Positions 10,331-22,462 of a DNA stretch of 64,000 nt are shown one piece after another. Within the stretch, counting starts at the first letter, position 1. Every line of letters begins with the position of its first letter. The notes under the pieces were generated by a model. The model did no database searches. It saw only the letters and a list, made by a program, of their open reading frames with translations, and had not been told where the DNA came from. The DNA is from Odiellus spinosus (lineage: Eukaryota; Arthropoda; Arachnida; Opiliones; Phalangiidae): NCBI GenBank assembly GCA_963920705.1, contig OY987225.1, forward strand, positions 34,449,458-34,513,457. The letters run 5' to 3'. The position numbers and the translations under genes were made by a program.

Positions 10331-10924
10331 TCATACTCTTCTATTTTACAAAACATCTGTTTTAATTTAAAGGCATATAGGTTTACTCGAAATTGCGTTA
10401 AATAGATGAACTTTAGTTTCGACTAAACTACGCGAATGTTTAGTAACTATGATTATATTCTTGTAGGCAGGATACGAAACCGGCTATTAGCGCTCAAAAA
10501 CTCGCTCCGAATCCATATAATTACTAAACTCCGCTCGCTGTTTCGCGTTTGGTCCCCCAATTCGACTTAAGACCCTAGCTGCCAAGCAAGGATGGACCCC
10601 CTATAATTATCGCGTTCCTAAACTGGGGATCCCATATAGCAGGTACAAAAGAAGAAAAAAATCCAAAAAGCAGGACAGCCTGGGAACCGAGATAGTTTTA
10701 AAGGGTTACCAACGTTATAAGCACTAAATGTTCGCGTATTTTAAAGTTATATTTCACGACAGATTTCAACACGATCCTTAAAATATATATTTATATCTTC
10801 ATTATCAAATTTTGAACTTGTAAGTAAAAAAATTCCTGTAAAATAGCTAACTCTCGCGGAATAGTTTAATTGGGCAGCCTCATAATGACGCCACCCTAAT
10901 CAGGGTAGCGCCTGACACTAGGAA
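10331..10924. other. unassigned intergenic DNA
   Basis: Mixed composition, no frame of note and no clear repeat. It leads into the CGCG-rich tandem array. Confidence 0.4.
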
Positions 10925-11255
10925 TGATTTTAAATCGTAATTTAGACTTAGCGCGCCACTTGAATATTTTTAAATCTTAATTTAGGTTTAGCGCGCGCCA
11001 CTTGGATTTTTTTAAACTGTAATTTATTCTTAGCGCGTGCCACTACGCGTGTTTTTAAACCTTACTTTAGGCTAAGCGCGCGCTACATAAACTTTTTTTA
11101 TATTGGTATTTAATCTTAGCGCGCGACACTGCGCGTGTTTTTAAATCTTAATTTAGGTTTAGCACGCGCCACTTAATTTTTTTTAAATTGTAATTTAATC
11201 TTAGCACGCGCAAATAGGAATGTTTTTAAATTGTACTTTAGGCTTAGCTCGTGCT
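10925..11255. repeat. tandem repeat, ~42-bp unit, about 8 copies
   Basis: Each unit is TTTTTAAATCTTAATTTAGG followed by a CGCG-rich tail (TTAGCGCGCGCCACTT or a variant). CGCG-like cores fall near 10951, 10991, 11032, 11076, 11119, 11162, 11203 and 11245. Units differ by small indels and substitutions, so the array is moderately old. Confidence 0.85.
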
Positions 11256-11404
11256 GGGATGGATGTATGATTTTAAAATTAAAATTAAAAAAAGGAATGG
11301 TCCTAGCCCTTGAAGTAGAGTTCCAATTCCTATAGCTATGGGATAAGTATTCCCTTTTGAAGGAAACAAAGACCACGGTGTCTTTCTTTCTCTCTCTCTC
11401 TGTC

Positions 11405-11644
11405 AGGGGTGAAGAGAGCTTCAAGGTCAATGGTTTTGACCCCGTATGGTTCATGGCCCTACCTTTTTCTAAATCATCTTGGGCGACTATTATCAATCGC
11501 GTTCGTTGTATCATCCCAAGAAGCCCTTTTTTCCCCTTAGTTACAATCAATACGCTCGATGCCGTACTGGGACCATCTTCGATAGATTTTCGCGATACTA
11601 CCAATGGGAACCACCTATATAATATACATAAGCTCGACCGATAG
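11405..11644 (+). CDS. possible internal or terminal coding exon, unknown protein
   Basis: A pyrimidine-rich run ending TCTCTCTCTCTGTCAG at 11404 is a good 3' splice-site match. The frame after it stays open for about 79 codons (GEESFKVNGFDPVWFMALPF near the start) and stops at 11642-11644. Amino-acid composition is more protein-like than other frames here, and the block is less AT-rich than its surroundings. The opposite strand is also open (11173-11604), so the strand is uncertain. I recognise no family. It lies between two tandem arrays and could be a decayed gene or transposon fragment. Confidence 0.22.
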   Translation, partial: RGEESFKVNGFDPVWFMALPFSKSSWATIINRVRCIIPRSPFFPLVTINTLDAVLGPSSIDFRDTTNGNHLYNIHKLDR

Positions 11645-11690
11645 ATTTGGGGGAGTTCCGTTCAGATTTGAAAAAATTTGGAGTTTAACA

Positions 11691-12240
11691 TTACTGATAT
11701 ATCATGATATGTCTTCACTACGATGGACAATTACTAATATAGGACATATCTTCATTACGAAGGACAATTACTAATATAGGACATATCTTCATTACGAAGG
11801 ACAATTACTAATATAGGACATATCTTCATTACGAAGGACAATTACTAATATAGGACATATCTTCATTACGAAGGACAATTACTAATATATGACATATCTT
11901 CATTACGAAGGACAATTACTAATATAGGACATATCTTCATTACGAAGGACAATTACTAATATAGGACATATCTTCATTACTTTGGACAATTACTAATATA
12001 GGACATATCTTCATTACGAAGGACAATTAGTAATATAGGACATATCTTCATTACTTTGGACAATTACTAATATAGGACATATCTTCATTACGAAGGACAA
12101 TTAGTAATATAGGACATATCTTCATTACGAAGGACAATTACTAATATAGGACATATCTTCATTACGAAGGACAATTAGTAATATAGGACATATCTTCATT
12201 ACTTTGGACAATTACTGATAAAGGACATATCTTCATTAAG
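11691..12240. repeat. tandem repeat, 37-bp unit, about 15 copies
   Basis: The unit contains GGACAATTACTAATATAGG and ACATATCTTCATTACGAA; successive units are exactly 37 bp apart. Two variant positions alternate: CGAAGG or CTTTGG before ACAATTA, and TTACTAA or TTAGTAA. The first unit (from 11691) and the last are diverged, which is normal for array edges. The high identity of inner units suggests recent amplification. Confidence 0.95.
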
Positions 12241-13025
12241 GCAAATTGTACGATATATTAAAATCTCTAATTAATAATCAATATACTAGTTAGATAATGT
12301 TAGGTTAAGTATTTATTAGGCAGAAAAAATTTCAAATTTCCGAAGAGGCAGAAGTGTTGTAGGAAAATTTGATATTTTAAAAGATTAATTTAGATTTATT
12401 ATTATTATTACTATTATTTTTTAGATTTATTTAAAAATTTAATTTATTACGTGGATAATATAGAAAATAAAGTTTAGATTAATGATAAATGTCAGATGAC
12501 TGAGAAGCAGCGAGTTCGTTAAGCCTTATTCATAAACACGATTAATTCGTTGTTGTTGTTAAATAGGTATTAAATACGAACACGACCTTCGATAGTGACT
12601 GGTTTATGTCGTGGCTTCGTAGAAAAAGACAGCTATCCCCAAAAAATACAAAGAGAAAAGAAGCCATGAGAGTAGAAAGGACGGGCCATTCTTCCTCACC
12701 AGAAAATCAGTGATTGATTATTAGGGGGTCCCCCCTCCCCGTATTTCTTTCCAAAAGCATCGACTAGGACCAAAGAGAGACGCAGTTCCGAGGCTCAACT
12801 GTTCCTCTACCTAACCACTATTACTACAAATTCAGCCTACCTTTGTGTCCCCCGCCACCCACAAAAAAAAGAGACATACCTTCACGTCCGGTCCTCGCTT
12901 AGAAGAAAAAATTAGACCCCCAAGCCCCTAACGTATATAAGAATACTGGGGTTAACCCCCCTAAAGGTCATGACCTCCCAAAAGTGTAGGGAAAGATCGA
13001 AGCTTTAGAAATTTCGATCTTAAAT
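12241..13025. other. intergenic DNA without a recognised gene
   Basis: AT-rich to 12500, then mixed with C-rich patches (12725-12745, 12848-12865). No convincing exon. A short ATTATTATTATTACTATTATT run lies near 12398. Confidence 0.4.
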
Positions 13026-13212
13026 TTAAAGAGAGGGTAAAATGTCAATTAATTTTATTTCGCAAATTATATTTGTTATTAATGATGCGAATTTGTCAAA
13101 CACTGAAATAAAGTATTTTTTAATTATTTAATTATTTAATTAAATAATTAAAAATTGATTTATTTCTAGGCGTTATAAAAAATATAAAATTACAATTTTA
13201 CTTTCCCTTTGA
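13026..13212. mobile_element. small foldback MITE with palindromic core
   Basis: The left end reads TTTAAAGAGAGGGTAAAATGT and the right end, read on the other strand, TTTCAAAGGGAAAGTAAAATT, an imperfect inverted repeat resembling the TTAAAGGG family. The centre is a long A/T palindrome (TTTTTAATTATTTAATTA and its mirror, about 13117-13155). About 187 bp, no coding. Confidence 0.6.
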
Positions 13213-13215
13213 AAT

Positions 13216-14180
13216 TCACAATCCCGAACCCAACTTGAAAGTCATTATAAATAAGTCGGAATAAACGCGTTTTTCAATAGTAAAGAGCAGTCTTCTTTGA
13301 CTGCAACTACTACTAACTATAGAAATTGGTGCCATTATGTCCTGGGACACGGGGAGAAATTTTCCGAATCTGTGAATGGTTTGACAACCATTAAAAACCA
13401 CGGGACCTTTCCCATATAGTACAAAAAGTAACGCTAGTTCAAATTGGAGTTTTCAACAAACTAGGAGAAAAGAAAAAGGTCACTCGTAGCTTTATATCGA
13501 ATGAAAACTGACTTTCAATAAACGATTGTGGGAATTCAAGAAAAATATATATTTAAGATCAATTTAACTTTAGATTAATAGAGTTAAGATACTTAGGTCT
13601 TCCGTAGCCTTTGACAGCGGTTTAAGGTTAAGGATGATAAAAACGAGTATATATGGCGCGTGAAAACAACAATATAAAGCTTAGTTTCGTTAAGCGCGTA
13701 AAATCCTTGCGCGTGTCAAAGCCGAGAACTTTCACGCGCTGACATTAACGAGCGCTAGTGGAAACTAAGCTCGAGAAAGTTGGAGCGCGCGACATTAGTT
13801 TTATATTTCACCACGCGCAAACGTATTAGCTTCGTATCTAAAATAGGAAACGTTAGTGATATAGGGATCAGTATAGATTCGTATTCGTTGAAGACTCAAA
13901 GTGAACGCAATTCGCCAAATAGCAGGAATCATCCGTTTTAATATCGCAGCGCGCGCAAATCTAAAGCGTCTCTATCTAATAGGAAAATTAGAAGGCGATA
14001 AATGGGTCTGTAACTTTGTACGCGTTGAACGCGCTAATCATAATAATAAGCCATAATTAAAAAGCGCGCGCTTCAATCACACACACACGAAGAAAATCCC
14101 ACGAATGATTCACGCGATATATCGTCAATCCATGATTCATCAATGTTAATGAACGCGAAATAGTAAGCGCGGCTATTGTT
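13216..14180. other. CGCG-rich intergenic DNA
   Basis: From 13650 to 14170 there are many GCGCG words in otherwise AT-rich sequence. Partial inverted repeats are visible (AAGCTTAGTTTCGTTAAGCG against GAAACTAAGCTCGAG near 13676 and 13761). It resembles a degenerate foldback element. The 61-codon minus-strand frame at 13216-13401 is not recognisable. Confidence 0.4.
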
Positions 14181-14420
14181 AGGAGCCATTACTAAAGACC
14201 CGCACTTTCTCTCTCTCTCCTTAGGCCTAGGCCTAGAGTTAGACCAGTGGATGAGTCAAATTTCCCACCCTTCGCCGCTTATTATTACACCCCTACCCCC
14301 TCAATCCACGATTAAATCCCGTATAGATTAAGCCAGGGGGGGTTAAGAAGATGAAGGGGGGAGAGAGAATATTCCATCCCACCACCGACGTACGCTCTTA
14401 TATCTGGGTTCAGCTTCTCT

Positions 14421-14443
14421 ATTGGCGGGACGTCCTTATAAAA
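14421..14443 (+). promoter_or_regulatory. candidate core promoter: inverted CCAAT plus TATA
   Basis: ATTGG (inverted CCAAT) at 14421-14425 is followed by GGGACGTCC and TATAAAA at 14437-14443. The spacing is tight, but motif density is unusual for this AT-rich DNA, and the surrounding block (14200-14540) is less AT-rich. No first exon can be assigned. Confidence 0.3.
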
Positions 14444-14559
14444 CGCTGATTCGAATTAATTACGAAAACCGATCTGGACCTGGGATAAGCCACCGAGACT
14501 CGCTACACCATTCTCCCTCTTCTACTGATCGATATTTTTACTCTTCGTTAAGCCTAACT

Positions 14560-15280
14560 TACAACTAGGCATTGTCAATTATAACCTAGTCATTAGTTTA
14601 AAAAAAATTTTCTCCTTTAGATGATTGGTTTATTTATAATATATAACTTCTATTATTAAAATACAATTAAAAATCTTATTAAAATACGCGAATAAGTTTA
14701 ATTTCGCTGTAATTTTAAACAGTAATTATTAAAATCTAAAATTAAATGTTAGAATTAAATTAAGTTTCCATGAAACATCCTAAATTTTAACATTATGCCA
14801 ATAGGGAAACAATAATCTTATATTTTAACACGTTATTACGAAGGAGGGGGTCGTTCCTAAAGATTTATTTCAATATCGCGACAATCTATGGAGTCTAATT
14901 TATAATTTTATCCCAAATCCCTCTAAATCTAAAAATCGGGGACGATGGGAGAGTCTATTATTTAATCCGACTACGTTTAAGGGGGTGGGCTGGTTTTCAT
15001 TTTTGGCCCAAGTTAGGAAAGAATGGTATAGGAGAAGAAGGGAGGAGATAAAAAAGACCCTCCTCCAGATTCCCAGCCTGGATGATTTTACGACGATTTT
15101 GGATTTTGGAAAAGCTAAGCCGGGATGGCGAAGGAAGAACGAAGACTTCGGAGAGAATATAATTCCTCGGCTATAGCTTCTACAGAACGTTTTTAGGGAG
15201 CATCCCGCGTGTTTGCCGTAAATTAAGCGACTTCCTGGTAAACACCGTTAAAGTCAAAAAATTGCCCAAAATCCGAGAAC
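14560..15280. other. intergenic DNA without a gene
   Basis: AT-rich to 14930. The 63-codon frame at 14985-15176 (starting MGWFSFLAQVRKEW) is not recognisable and has no clear splice context. Nothing else stands out. Confidence 0.4.
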
Positions 15281-15283
15281 ACG

Positions 15284-15303
15284 CCGTCTCTCTCTCTCTC
15301 TCT
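15284..15303. repeat. (CT)n microsatellite
   Basis: About nine CT repeats, imperfect at the edges. Confidence 0.85.
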
Positions 15304-15659
15304 CGCGAAGAAAGAAGAATATTAAAAAAAGAAAACGAAAGAATGGAAAAACATCGCTTTTGTAGCGGTCCTTTCTAAGATTGTAAAATATTATGGGAAA
15401 GTATAAGTAGTAACACTCTTAAAAAGGAGGGAAATATATTCGTGGCATTATTTTGTACGCCTGGAAGTCGTTCAATCACAATTTTTCAATGGCATATAGA
15501 TTGAAGGAAGAAAAACACCCGATTCAAGCTATTATAACATATATTCCGTACTATCTTTCAAAACTCATTCCTTACTCGTTTCGTATATTTTAAAGGGAAG
15601 ATGATATGGTGAAATTATTATTCAAGGTTCGTACACAATTTTGGAAGATACTTTCTCTT

Positions 15660-15965
15660 TATCAGGTTTTCCCTGACCATTTCGAAATAATTTCCCTGAC
15701 CAATTTTAATAATATATTTCATTTCTCTCAACAATTGGGTTCATTTTCAAATTCTTCGACTTTTTCCTGACATTTTGGACCAATTCCCAAGTTCCCTAAC
15801 TTTTCCAGGTTTTCCTTGACTTTACTCTGACCTTTTGGGTCAATTTCCAAATTCCCTGACTTTTCCCTTCAGATTTTGGGCCAATTTCCAAATTCCCTGA
15901 CTTTTCCTTTCAGATTTTGGGCCAATTTTCAAATTCCCTGACAAGTTTACCTTGTTTTCTTCAAA
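15660..15965. repeat. TTCCCTGAC tandem repeat
   Basis: About seven irregular units of 40-45 bp around AAATTCCCTGACTTTTCC, most containing TTTGGGCCAATTT or a variant (for example near 15850 and 15892). The same word family recurs at 26.0, 35.5, 37.8, 42.8 and 48.3 kb. From memory, similar TTCCCTGAC / TTTTCCAGG repeats are widespread in marine invertebrates. Confidence 0.85.
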
Positions 15966-17635
15966 TAATTATATTTTCCCAGATATTTCCCTAATCTCTT
16001 TAACTTAAAATGAATTTCATGTTTGTAGGAACCCTGATTTAAGCCCCTTTAAACATTTCAATCGGAAGACAATTTATAATTACGTTACAATCCCTTTAAA
16101 ACTCGTGGCAGTCTGCGAATTTGGGCAATTTCACGCGCAAAAATCTGGTTTGAACAGACTAAAGCCCTCCTCTAAAGCGACATCTATAGGAATTCAGATA
16201 TATCTGCTTGTTTTTTTTTTTATAGATTTTTTTATTTGGCTTCTTCTTGGCGTTAGACAGATGAACTCGAATCAATATATGGTAGAGGCGAGTTATAGTA
16301 GCTCGTAGTTCGCCTCCCGTAATAAAAACGGGCCTGGCCCACCCACAACGTCTTTTCCGAGCTATTTCTTCCCACACCCCCTCCACCCCCCACACGCACA
16401 AGTTCCCTCCTTCAACCGTATATTTGCCGGTACAATGTCAGTTCAGTTTCAATAAAGCATTTTCCTCAATTCTGATTTGAGAGAATAAAGAAAATTGAGA
16501 ACCAAAAATATACGCGTAGAAAAATCTGTGGCGTATTGATACATTATGTTAAATTTCATTAGGAAAGAAGTAGATCATAACTACAAAAAAAATAGATAAA
16601 TATAGTTTAATATTTGATTCTGTTAATATTTTTTTAATTTAATTTAAATATGATATAATTAATAATATAATTAAATTAATTAAGGAGAGCTTTCCAGAAA
16701 AATTTGTTTAATAAACTGTTTTTCGTAATTATGAAGTAAAAGTCTCGTTAATTAATTAATTTAATATTTTTATAAATTATATGTTAATTAGTATTATTAT
16801 CATGGTCAATAAATTTTGTATATAAAATACTAATTGAATTACTTTAATGATAATCATCTTCGATACGAATTAAATTAACAATATCCAATTTCTAATGGAT
16901 TTAATATTGAATATTAAACGGCTTAATATCTAATATAATAGCGTTATTTTCCCCATAGTAGCGAACGTATTACTCTATTGATACGCTCATATTCAAGGTG
17001 AATTGTCTCTATATTCAAAGGTAGGGGCGTATTGATACACGATGCTAAGCCTAAATAATATGAAAAAAAGTAGGGACAACTCCCTTGGAAAAGGATTATA
17101 GGAAATATCGTGTATTTTACCACCCATATTTTCTTTTCTCTCAATTTTTCTATTGAAATGTTAAATAAAGGTCCCAGGGTTTAGTTTTCCAGCCCAATAC
17201 CAAACGGAATACGTTGTATTCGTTTATACAACAAAAAACATATTTACTTAATCCATATTACCATATTCCTTAATATTCGAGACATATTTTCATTCGTTAT
17301 CAATTTTATAGCACGATGTATTATCGCGCCGCGGCTTTAATCTACATTGCAAAGTGAGCAAAAATGATAGAATACCTTCGGTATTATGGATTAAATCTTA
17401 CTAGGAATATATTGTATTATAGTTACTAAGTAGAAAGGGTGTAAAAGAAAACTGATTGATAACTTTAATCATTTAATGTAAACAGAAAATGGGTGTCACG
17501 AAAGAGGGCTTTCGTAATAACCAAAAAAACTCCTACACAATGTTGTAGATTCTCGATATTCAAATATTTTCGTGAAAATACATTTCGGTTCGACATTTTA
17601 AAATGATTCTAACCCCCATAAATGGAAAATTTTAA
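15966..17635. other. intergenic DNA without a gene
   Basis: Mostly AT-rich. GCGTATTGATAC recurs (16532 and, as GGGCGTATTGATACAC, 17028), marking a minor dispersed repeat. TTAA-type right ends (CCCTTTAA) at 16046-16052 and 16092-16099 have a possible left partner at 15590, but the termini match only over the first bases. No exon found. Confidence 0.4.
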
Positions 17636-17997
17636 CGCGAAACTTACACTTTATAGCGCGAGATAAATTTATACGTTTTCGCGCGAGATTAAAAACATTT
17701 TGGCGCGAGATTAAAAGGTTTGGCGCGTGATAAAAAGGTTTGGCGCGTGATAAAAATGTTTGGCGCGAGATGAAAACGATTTTGGCGCGAGATGAAAAAG
17801 ATTTTGGCGCGAGATGAAAAAGATTTTGGCGCGAGATGAAAAAGATTTTGGCGCGAGATGAAAAAGATTTTGGCGCGAGATGAAAAAGATTTTGGCGCGA
17901 GATGAAAAAGATTTTGGCGCGAGATGAAAAAGATTTTGGCGCGAGACGAAAAATGTTTTGGCGCGAGATTTAAAACGTTTTGGTTTGGCGCGAGATT
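17636..17997. repeat. 22-bp tandem repeat with E2F-like core, ~16 units
   Basis: The central units are nearly identical: GATTTTGGCGCGAGATGAAA every 22 bp. The edge units are diverged (for example GGCGCGTGATAAAAA). The core TTTTGGCGCG contains TTTGGCGC, which matches the E2F/DP consensus TTTSGCGC. The gradient from diverged edges to an identical centre is typical of a recently expanded minisatellite. Confidence 0.93.
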
Positions 17998-19560
17998 GAA
18001 ATTATTTCCTGCTAAATAAAAACGATTCTTCGCGATATTAAAACCTCTTTAAATTAAGGCTATTTCGTGATATTATCAGAGGATTTGTAGGGCAAAACAA
18101 GAACCATTTTAAATATAAAACAACTGGTTTATTTAACGCCATTAGACCTCGCTGTCTAGAAGTTTTGTTTCCTACAATGAAACCCCCTGAAAGGTCTGAA
18201 ACGATTAATTTAAATAAAAAACGAATTGAAATAAAATAAATTTGTTCGTTTTGGGAAACTATTAATCATAGAAGTTTTGCAGGTGGCTTTTTCGCCCTCC
18301 CCCTTATATATCGCCCACCCCGGGGCTTCGATATTTCTGGCTGAAATTATCGAAATAATCATAATGAAAATAAATACAAAGGCATTCGGTTGGCGGCACG
18401 CGTTCCCCCCTTCCCCCGTGCCACGGAGGCCTTCTTACGCAACTAACAAATATATTTTACCCTATTTTGTATTTAGTAAAAAAAAAAAAGATAATAGGTT
18501 AGCCATAGAGCGGGGGTGGCGGGTGACGTACCGAGCTAAGCCTCGGTTGCTATATAATTTTTATTATCATTTATAATATCCGGGCATTTTCAGCTAGAAA
18601 GGTGAAATCCTCGCTAGAGATATAAAGATAATGTAGAGAACTATAAATCTATTGTATTAGTAGCAATGGCGGACCAAATAAAACTATAAAGTCGAACAAA
18701 ACATCGAAAATAAAAGGGAAAATGAACTTTAATTAGAAAGAAATTTAAATCTGATTAAAAAAATTCAGTAAGTTTCCATTTATTCTTTAGAGTTTTATGA
18801 AAACACTAACCGACCAATCAACAAACACGAATTAAATGAAAGAAAAATATTTAATTTAAAAATTAAATTAAAACGCTTATTTAATCTATATTAATTATTA
18901 AGATAATTAACTAAATAACTAACATAGTGAGAAGGTTCTTATCATTATTTATATATTATCATCAAATCAATAATTAAAAAATGACACTAATTAATTTAAT
19001 TTAGGAGAAAATTCCAAAAAAAATAATTTAAGAAATAAAAGGCATTTCAGTATCCCTTTGACCCTACGCAGCCAGGTGGGTTTAGCTTCGAAATGGGAGG
19101 GATAAAACTGTAGCTTAATAAGCTAATATAAGTTTACTAATAATTGTAGCGGGCCAATTTGCTCGAGCTAAGTTTGATATATTTGTAGAAATGGAGGCTA
19201 ACCAGGGAGAGCTAACGTTGGATCGGGGCTTTTAAGCCGACGACAATAGAGATTGTCACCGTTGTTTGGAGTTCATTGGAGTGAAACGAAAAAGCCCAGG
19301 GTTACTTTACTAGGATAGGGCAGGCTATCTATATGGATTCCCACCCACTATACCGAGTCCCACCCATCGCCTAAAAGGAAATAACAAATTATATTTACAG
19401 CCTATCTATATTTAAATACCAAAACCTAATGATATATTCGCGGAAGAAAACGGTTCCACGCTAATTTGTTTTCCCTAAAAATATAGAAAAAATATTGACT
19501 ATGCTTTTTTATATACATAGTTTTCACTAAAGGGGGTAAATGGCGTTCCCCTAGTGTTTC
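17998..19560. other. intergenic DNA, one weak promoter-like patch
   Basis: AT-rich except for a GC-richer patch at 18270-18560, which includes GGCGGGTGACGTACC and, 30 bp later, GCTATATAA. The 99-codon frame at 18277-18576 is of unknown nature and I do not call it. The rest (18600-19560) holds no clear feature. Confidence 0.35.
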
Positions 19561-19562
19561 CA

Positions 19563-19650
19563 ACCATTTGCGAGTGCAAATTTAAACGGAGAGAAAGGCT
19601 AGCAGTTCAGTTTTGGAACTGACCCGTTTTGAACTCACTCGCAAGGTCCT
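19563..19650. repeat. imperfect inverted repeat (hairpin)
   Basis: Left arm CCATTTGCGAGTGCAAATTT pairs imperfectly with the right arm around GAACTCACTCGCAAGG. An inner pair, CAGTTC...GGAACTG, closes the loop. It could be a small foldback element. Confidence 0.55.
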
Positions 19651-20308
19651 GACAACCCCGTAATGAAAGTAAAGATGGGAAAGATGGGTAGAATTTTCTT
19701 TTGCCCCTTTATCGAAAACTACGTAATGGCAACTTTGAAATAATAGCTTAAATCACATTGGATTATATCTTTCTAATGCTATATTAAGAAATGAAATGGA
19801 TATATGTTTGAAAAGTTTCTCAGATTAGAAGCGGGTTAAATCAACTCTATTCCATCTCCGGCGATATATTGGGGGAAGGGGAGTTAGAATTAGATATCTA
19901 GTACCGATAGTGATACCTTTTAGATGACACGAACGTCACTAATCTAAGAATTTTCCTTCTGAAGTTCGCAAATAGTATTTTTTCTCATCATTTTTACGAT
20001 GAAAGTTAAATCTCTCGGGTTCTAAACTAGTTTTCAACGCGATAAAACCTAGGTAGTTTGATAAGTAATGTTAAATTGATTTCGAAAATTTCATTTTAAA
20101 TTTAAAATATATTATTTTTTATAATTTTATATTTTTTCCCCCTCTTTGAGAGATAGTGGGCTTCACCGCGAACACAGATGCTCGTAGGTTAGAACACTTT
20201 TACAGGGGTTTATTAAAGATATATTGAATTACAATCTATTCATCGTAAATGAAAAACTTTCAAAATTGAACCTTATTTGTTTCAAATCTTAACCCTAATT
20301 GAACCTTC

Positions 20309-20582
20309 ATACCCTCTTCAGATGAGCTTCGTAGTTAGCCATGGTTTAATCAGATTTAACCGAGGTTTACGTATCATTTTCAGTTCAAAATAAATCTCGA
20401 TTAATCGTGATTAAACCTGTGTTAAATCTGATTAAGCCTGCTAGTTACGCCTCGTCTGAAAAGGGTATTATTAGCCCTGGTTTAATCACATTTACGTATC
20501 ATTTTCAGTTCAATAAACCTTCGTTTAATCGTGATTAAACCTCGGTTAAATCTGATTAAACCGGATAGTCTGAAAAGGGTAT
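20309..20582. mobile_element. palindromic MITE with partial tandem duplication
   Basis: The first unit (20309-20468) has inverted ends starting ATACCCTCTTCAG and, on the other strand, ATACCCTTTTCAG. Inner arms GGTTTAATCAGATTTAACCG and its exact complement near 20550 also pair. A second partial copy continues to 20582 and ends again in CTGAAAAGGGTAT. ACGTATCATTTTCAGTTCA occurs twice, about 113 bp apart. This looks like an element that duplicated by unequal exchange. No coding. Confidence 0.8.
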
Positions 20583-21795
20583 TATCTAAATGAATTAAAA
20601 TTATAATTAAAAGATCGAAATTTTAGGCAACTTTTCATATTTATATTGGAACTCGGTATTAAAATAGATTTGGTCTACAAACTGGCCTATTTTAACCCAT
20701 AAATGATAGACATATAGTTAAGTATAGTGAGAACAAGGCATGTGTTTTCTAGCAAATATTCCTCCCCAAACGCGTCGACAATTACACGTAGTACGAAGAA
20801 TTTTTTTTTAACAAACATATCAAGGGAAATAATTTATTTTTTTGTTTCCTAGGCTCTCCGACACACACGAGAGCTATAGGTCGATCGATTTTCGATATTG
20901 TTTGGCCCATATTTGGCTGAAGACCTTTACTTATCTAAAAAACTATTCCAGATATCGCCAAATAAAAATTGAAATTCTTATAAAAAAGTAGTTTTTTTCA
21001 ATGGAAATTTTGATTGTTTCTAAGACTGGAACTAGATAGTATTGAAAATGGAGGGAATTGGTACGTCGTGTTATTTCCATATTCGAATTAATACGGATAA
21101 AGGCAGGGTATTGCTGATATCCTATAGAACGATTGTGATATCAAAATTACCTAGATTTAATATTTAAAACGTGAAAAATGGATTTTAGATGAAGTTATTC
21201 GTTAAAAATAATTAACAGTCTTATTAGATATCAAACTTTCCGTTGATCCTTGCTAAGCCTACTTTCAGAGTAAGATTTCTACGATTACTCCTAATTAAAC
21301 AATAAATTATCTATCGAATATACAAACACCTTCATTCTACCTTTAATATTTAAATACGAAGGCGAGAGCCCAGTTACGATTAGTTAACCTAGTTTTTAGA
21401 AAGTTCTTATATAGTTAAGGGTTATAAAAATAGTTAATGTACGGTAGTTAATTATATATTTAAGGGCGCTAAAATAAATTAGTTACGGTAGAAAACGGGC
21501 TAGCTTTGTTCTTCCGTATTACCCTAGCTCCAAAAAGTTTAAACTCAAACTCTTAATTATATATAAATGAAGAACTTTAAGTCGTTTGTAGCGATAATTT
21601 TATTTTTAACGTTTCTTTGGCCCCCTACGAGTTTAGAAGGTCTCGAAATCCAAATAGAAACGTTACCCTAAAGGGCTAATTCAACAAACAAACCTAAAAC
21701 TCAACGAAACAAAATGGACAACACCATAAACGCGTTCAACTTAAGGCTAACTCGTAAATATTGCCATCTACTTAATAAGACTAATTAGAGTTTTT
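20583..21795. other. intergenic DNA without a gene
   Basis: AT-rich. The word GCTAAGCCTACTTTCAG near 21252 is shared with 1.05-1.12 kb, so a small dispersed repeat may be present. No exon. Confidence 0.4.
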
Positions 21796-22290
21796 CTAGG
21801 ATTTTGATAAGATTATCTAATTATAGACTAGGATATAGATAAGATTATCTATTATAGTGTAGGTTTTAGATGAGATAATCTATTAAAGTCTAGGATTTGG
21901 ATAAGATTTTCTATTAGAGACTAGGATATAGATAAGATTATATATTATAATCTAGGTTTTAGATGAGATAATCTATTATAATCTAGGTTTTAAATGAGAT
22001 AATTATTATAATCTAGGTTTTAAATGAGATAATCTATTATTCTAAATATATTTTAGGTGAGATAATCTATTATTCTAGATTTAGGTGAGATAATCTATTA
22101 TTCTAGATTTACTTTAGATGAAATAATCTATTATAGTCTAGGTTTCAGATGAGATAATCTATTATTCTAGATCTATTTGAGATGCGATAATCTATTATTC
22201 TAGATCTATTTGAGATGATATAACCTATTATTCTAGATATATTTTAGATAAGATAATCTATTATTCTAGGTTTTAGATGAGATAATTCTA
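21796..22290. repeat. tandem repeat, ~30-bp unit, about 16 copies
   Basis: Degenerate units of TCTAGGTTTTAGATGAGATA followed by ATCTATTAT. Variants include TCTAGATTTA and ATATATTTTAGGTGAG. Substitutions and indels are common, so this is older than the 37-bp and 22-bp arrays. Confidence 0.88.
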
Positions 22291-22429
22291 TTGCAGGTTT
22301 TAGAACACAATTTTCTCAGGTAAAAAACACTACGATACGTTTTATTTTAATAGCTTCTATCAATTTTGTTGGCCAAGTTTTTGAAAAAGCGTGTGCACCG
22401 GCGAGGGGGCAGAAAAATGGAGAATCCGT

Positions 22430-22436
<7 letters not shown>

Positions 22437-22462
<26 letters not shown>
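22437..22462. repeat. poly-A run of 26
   Basis: An uninterrupted run of A. The frames that pass through it on either strand are artefacts of this run. Confidence 0.9.

Noticed and set aside
15590-16099. Possible TTAA-type element of 510 bp
   Set aside because: The ends agree only over TTAAAGGGA and the next bases differ, so the pairing may be accidental.
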